Shown piece after piece: positions 4,954 to 7,532 of a stretch of 7,532 nt of DNA. Position numbers and translations under genes: made by a program. The stretch's first letter is position 1, and every line of letters starts with the position of its first letter. The DNA is taken from NCBI RefSeq assembly GCF_002368115.1, contig NZ_AP018316.1, positions 4,446,188 to 4,453,719 on the forward strand, written 5' to 3'. Under the pieces are notes generated by a model that had not been told where the DNA came from, searched no databases, and saw nothing but the letters and a program-made list of their open reading frames with translations. This stretch comes from Dolichospermum compactum NIES-806. GTDB lineage: Bacteria; Cyanobacteriota; Cyanobacteriia; Cyanobacteriales; Nostocaceae.

Positions 4954-5829
4954 ATGGGCAGCCAGAGAAAAATGTATTGGGAACTCGATTTTTACTCCCG
5001 TCCGATTTTGGACGAAAATCAGAAAAAAGTATGGGAGATCTTAGTGTGTGAAAGTCCTGTAAATATTGATACACAAACGGATTCTCTGTTTCGCTATGCT
5101 AAATATTGCCCCAGTACCCAGGTAAATTCGGGTTGGTTGCGGACAGCAATTCAGGAAGCGATAGAAGAAGCCGGCGCAGCACCTACCAAAATTCGCTTTT
5201 TCCGTCGCCAAATGAATAACATGATTACCAAATCCTGTGAGGATGTGGGAGTACCCGCTGTACCGAGTCGGCGAACGTTGGTTCTCAATCAGTGGATACA
5301 GCAGCGCATGAAGGAAGTTTATCCCCAAGAACCGGGATATCAAGGAGTAGCTAATCCTTCGGTGCGTTTAGATAGACCTTTACCCCAGCGTTTACCGGAT
5401 GCTTTAGAAGGAAAACAATGGTCTTTTGTTACCTTAACAGCTAGTAATTTTGCGGATATGCCAGATTGGGAGATTGGCTTTGGTGAAGCTTTTCCCCTAG
5501 AGTTGGCGCAATTGTCCCCAGAAACTCGGATACCAGGAATTTTGATTTTCTCACCCAGGGCTTTACCCATAGCGGGTTGGATGTCTGGTTTAGAAATGGC
5601 TTATTTGCACTTCGACACCAAGCAAGGCAACAGGTTGATTTTAGAAACGGGGGCTACGGAAAGTTGGGTGGTGGCTAATATCCGCACTCCTGAACTTTTG
5701 GCAGAAGCACAGGGCTTTGCGGTAGCTAAGGAACAAGCCAATGGCGTACATTTTATTGGTGTCCAGTCCGATTCTCAATCCCAAGATTTTGCGGGCTTTT
5801 GGCTGTTACAAGAAATTAATTTGCCATGA
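4954..5829 (+). CDS. Tab2/ATAB2 family RNA-binding protein (DUF1092)
   Basis: This 291-residue soluble protein matches the Tab2/ATAB2-like family found in cyanobacteria and plastids. In Chlamydomonas Tab2 is needed for translation of psaB mRNA, and in Arabidopsis ATAB2 supports translation of photosystem mRNAs. A role as RNA-binding translation factor for photosystem synthesis is inferred for the bacterial protein. Seen: the N-terminal signature WELDFYSRPILDENQKKVWE (9-28), IRFFRRQMNNMI (80-91), GVPAVPSRRT (98-107), a Pro-rich linker with LDRPLPQRLPDAL (about 138-150) and the family-type end FWLLQEINLP (282-291). ATG at 4954 is used. ATG at 4972 (MYWELDF) fits the homologous start as well, and neither has a strong Shine-Dalgarno. 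STRRs flank the gene on both sides, suggesting a single-gene unit. Confidence 0.92.
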   Translation: MGSQRKMYWELDFYSRPILDENQKKVWEILVCESPVNIDTQTDSLFRYAKYCPSTQVNSGWLRTAIQEAIEEAGAAPTKIRFFRRQMNNMITKSCEDVGVPAVPSRRTLVLNQWIQQRMKEVYPQEPGYQGVANPSVRLDRPLPQRLPDALEGKQWSFVTLTASNFADMPDWEIGFGEAFPLELAQLSPETRIPGILIFSPRALPIAGWMSGLEMAYLHFDTKQGNRLILETGATESWVVANIRTPELLAEAQGFAVAKEQANGVHFIGVQSDSQSQDFAGFWLLQEINLP

Positions 5830-5881
5830 GGTTACAAGCAGGGATAAGCTCTAAACTGGTGCAAATGAGTGTTTCTTATCT

Positions 5882-5909
5882 GTTCCCTGTTCCCTGTTCC
5901 CTGTTCCCT
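5882..5909 (+). repeat. STRR, four GTTCCCT heptamers
   Basis: Four exact 7-bp copies. The unit is the reverse complement of AGGGAAC, the variant found at the start of the 4771-4826 STRR, so related STRRs bracket the Tab2-family gene in opposite orientations. It is followed by a T6 run (5909-5914). Confidence 0.95.
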
Positions 5910-5998
5910 TTTTTGTAACTGTTAATGACACGCTAATGGGATAATGGAATGCCTCTATTAAGCGATTTATATCCAAAATCCATAATTGATAAAGGGAC

Positions 5999-7312
5999 AT
6001 GGGTTCTGCAAATTTGTTACAAGATACACTGGCGGAACAACTGCTAGAACTTGCCCTCAAGTCTGGTGCTGAGGCTGCGGAAGTGTATCAATCACGATCG
6101 CTTTCTCGACCAGTTTTTTTTGAAGCCAACCGTCTCAAACAACTAGAAACCAGTCAAGCTGAGGGTACAGCCCTACGGCTATGGCGGGATGGTTGTCCCG
6201 GTTTGACGGTGGCCTATGGCGATGTTGATCCTCAAGCAATGGTGGAAAAATCTTTGGCACTGAGTCAATTAAATCCACCGGAAACACTAGAATTAGGGAC
6301 TCATGGCGAGCATTATTACTCAGACTTAGGCACATCTGTATCCGTTAAGATGTTGATTCAATGGGGTAAGGAGGCGATCGCCTTAATTCGTGATGTCTAT
6401 CCAGATATTCTTTGTCATAGTGACTGGGAATGTGATATGGAAACCACCAGATTCATCAACAGCAAAGGTTTAGATTCTCACTACACTGACACCACACTTA
6501 GCTGCTATATGTCAGCAGAATGGGTCAGAGGTGATGATTTTCTCAGTGTGGCTGATGGCCAAACCCAACGCGATAAACTCAACCCAGAAAAAGTAGCCAG
6601 CCAAATTTTACAACGATTAAACTGGGCAGAGGAAAATGTTCCTAGTCCTAGTGGTCGTTGTCCGGTGTTGTTCACTTCTAAAGCAGCAGATATGCTGTGG
6701 GGAACTGTGCAAGCAGCTTTGAATGGTAAGCACATCTTGGAAAAAGCTTCCCCTTGGGTGGATAAGTTGGGTAAACCAGTGATTGCCCCCACCCTTACCC
6801 TGTACCAGAACCCAGAAGCAGGCCCCTATAGCTGTCCCTTTGATGATGAAGGTCAACCTACCCAGTCCTTAATATTTATCGAAAATGGGATTTTACGGAA
6901 TTTTTATAGCGATCGCACCACTGGACGACAATTAAACATCGGCAGCACTGGTAATGGTTTTCGTCCCGGTTTAGGTAGTTATCCCACCCCTGGGTTATTT
7001 AACTTCCTGATTCAACCTGGTAATCTTTCCCTATTAGACTTAATTAGTAAGATGGATGACGGCTTAATTGTGGATCAAATGTTAGGTAGTTATAGCGGAC
7101 TATCTGGTGATTTTTCCATCAATGTTGATTTAGGCTATCGCGTAAAGAATGGTCAAATCATTGGTCGGGTCAAGGATACGATGGTCGCAGGTAACGTCTA
7201 CACAGCCTTGAAACAAGTGGTGCAACTAGGTGGAGATGCGGATTGGAATGGTTCTTGTTATACACCATCGCTGATAGTAGAAGGACTATCTATTACTGGT
7301 AAAAATAGTTAA
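5999..7312 (+). CDS. pmbA: PmbA/TldE family protein (TldD/PmbA, modulator of gyrase)
   Basis: This 437-residue soluble protein matches PmbA/TldE, close to the E. coli length of about 450. TldD and TldE form a cytoplasmic protease that processes peptides such as microcin B17 and helps degrade CcdA. TldE lacks the catalytic metal site. Seen: GAEAAEVYQSRSLSRPVFFE (23-42) and EGTALRLWRDGCPGLTVAYG (55-74) of the N-terminal domain, and the C-terminal barrel end LGSYSGLSGDFSINVDLGYR (362-381) with VKDTMVAGNVYTALKQV (391-407). No HExxxH motif is found, so it is the E-type and not TldD. No tldD lies in the window. ATG at 5999 follows an AAAGGGA tract 2 bases upstream, too close for a strong ribosome site. 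Two HIP1 sites lie inside. The cyanobacterial substrate is unknown. Confidence 0.93.
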   Translation: MGSANLLQDTLAEQLLELALKSGAEAAEVYQSRSLSRPVFFEANRLKQLETSQAEGTALRLWRDGCPGLTVAYGDVDPQAMVEKSLALSQLNPPETLELGTHGEHYYSDLGTSVSVKMLIQWGKEAIALIRDVYPDILCHSDWECDMETTRFINSKGLDSHYTDTTLSCYMSAEWVRGDDFLSVADGQTQRDKLNPEKVASQILQRLNWAEENVPSPSGRCPVLFTSKAADMLWGTVQAALNGKHILEKASPWVDKLGKPVIAPTLTLYQNPEAGPYSCPFDDEGQPTQSLIFIENGILRNFYSDRTTGRQLNIGSTGNGFRPGLGSYPTPGLFNFLIQPGNLSLLDLISKMDDGLIVDQMLGSYSGLSGDFSINVDLGYRVKNGQIIGRVKDTMVAGNVYTALKQVVQLGGDADWNGSCYTPSLIVEGLSITGKNS

Positions 7313-7326
7313 TATTATAACATCCC

Positions 7327-7359
7327 AGATCCCCGACTTCTTGAAGAAGTCGGGGATCT
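7327..7359. repeat. 16-bp-arm perfect palindrome after pmbA
   Basis: AGATCCCCGACTTCTT and its exact complement are separated by one base (G at 7343). It lies 14 bp after the pmbA stop. RNA from either strand would fold into a very stable hairpin, so it may protect or end the transcript, but no U-tract follows. The same GATCCCCGACTTCTT wording recurs, from memory, in many cyanobacterial spacers, which makes a dispersed repeat the better name. Confidence 0.88.
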
Positions 7360-7532
7360 AACGCAACGCAATGATATAGACGTTTGGGAAGGGTGGGGTA
7401 TGAGGGGTATTGGGGGGATGGGACGAACAAGGGAAGTTGTCTCTTCTCTCGCGTCGAGACTTGTAAGTTTTAACATTTAAGGGTTACAGAAAAATATTCT
7501 GAATCAGGATAACCAGGATTCAAGGATTTTCA
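7360..7532. other. non-coding tail of the window: G-run tract and AGGAT repeat
   Basis: No gene is seen. The tract holds six G-runs (7386-7422) able to form a G-quadruplex, an imperfect GTCTC/GAGAC hairpin (7439-7443 and 7456-7460), and at the edge three AGGAT words at 7506, 7515 and 7523, spaced 9 and 8 bp. The last resemble degenerate AGGATT-type tandem repeats known from many bacterial spacers. Confidence 0.5.

Noticed and set aside
5915..5929. NtcA-type site GTA-N8-TAC before pmbA
   Set aside because: The second half reads TGA and not TAC, so the consensus is not met.
6505..6856. Minus-strand frames of 95 and 79 codons
   Set aside because: They lie antisense within pmbA, overlap each other, and show no family features.

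Overview
The window looks like chromosomal DNA from a filamentous, Nostocales-type cyanobacterium (Nostoc/Anabaena relatives). The evidence is three perfect HIP1 octamers GCGATCGC (482-489, 6374-6381, 6909-6916), several heptameric short tandemly repeated repeats (STRRs) between genes, AT-rich spacers full of small palindromic or MITE-like elements, genes mostly without a Shine-Dalgarno sequence, and a Tab2/ATAB2-family protein, a family of oxygenic phototrophs. Genus and species cannot be fixed from the sequence alone.

Layout. (1) 1-996, minus: a GT4 glycosyltransferase whose 3' end lies off the window. (2) 997-1650: a gene-free stretch with a 162-bp MITE-like element directly in front of the glycosyltransferase, a 20-bp tandem duplication inside an inverted repeat, and small hairpins. 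(3) 1651-1943, plus: the decayed right-hand part of an IS200/IS605 TnpB element. It keeps a C-terminal tnpB fragment, a hairpin-rich tract where an omega (reRNA) scaffold would lie, and a right end with IS608-like GAAT, hairpin and TCAA elements. (4) 1944-3194, minus: cinA, whose stop codon touches the last base of that right end. (5) 3195-3700: a gene-free stretch with a 202-bp MITE-like element that has terminal inverted repeats and a TAGTT direct repeat. (6) 3701-7312, plus, four genes in one direction: a 68-aa Cys/His-containing hypothetical protein, a family 4 Fe-S uracil-DNA glycosylase, a Tab2/ATAB2 family RNA-binding protein and a PmbA/TldE protein. (7) 7313-7532: a 16-bp-arm palindrome, a G-quadruplex-type G-run tract and an AGGAT-periodic sequence cut by the window edge.

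The genes do not form one pathway. They cover surface polysaccharide synthesis, nucleotide salvage, uracil repair, photosystem translation and TldD/E peptide processing. The spacers between the plus-strand genes are 143 to 217 bp and hold STRRs, so these are probably independent units rather than a tight operon.

No clear new multi-gene system is visible. The most interesting locus is the orphan TnpB-element relic: a possible omega RNA scaffold without its nuclease, whose natural guide would be the antisense of the cinA 3' end. That is a hypothesis; the sequence shows only the end motifs, the hairpins and the exact junction.
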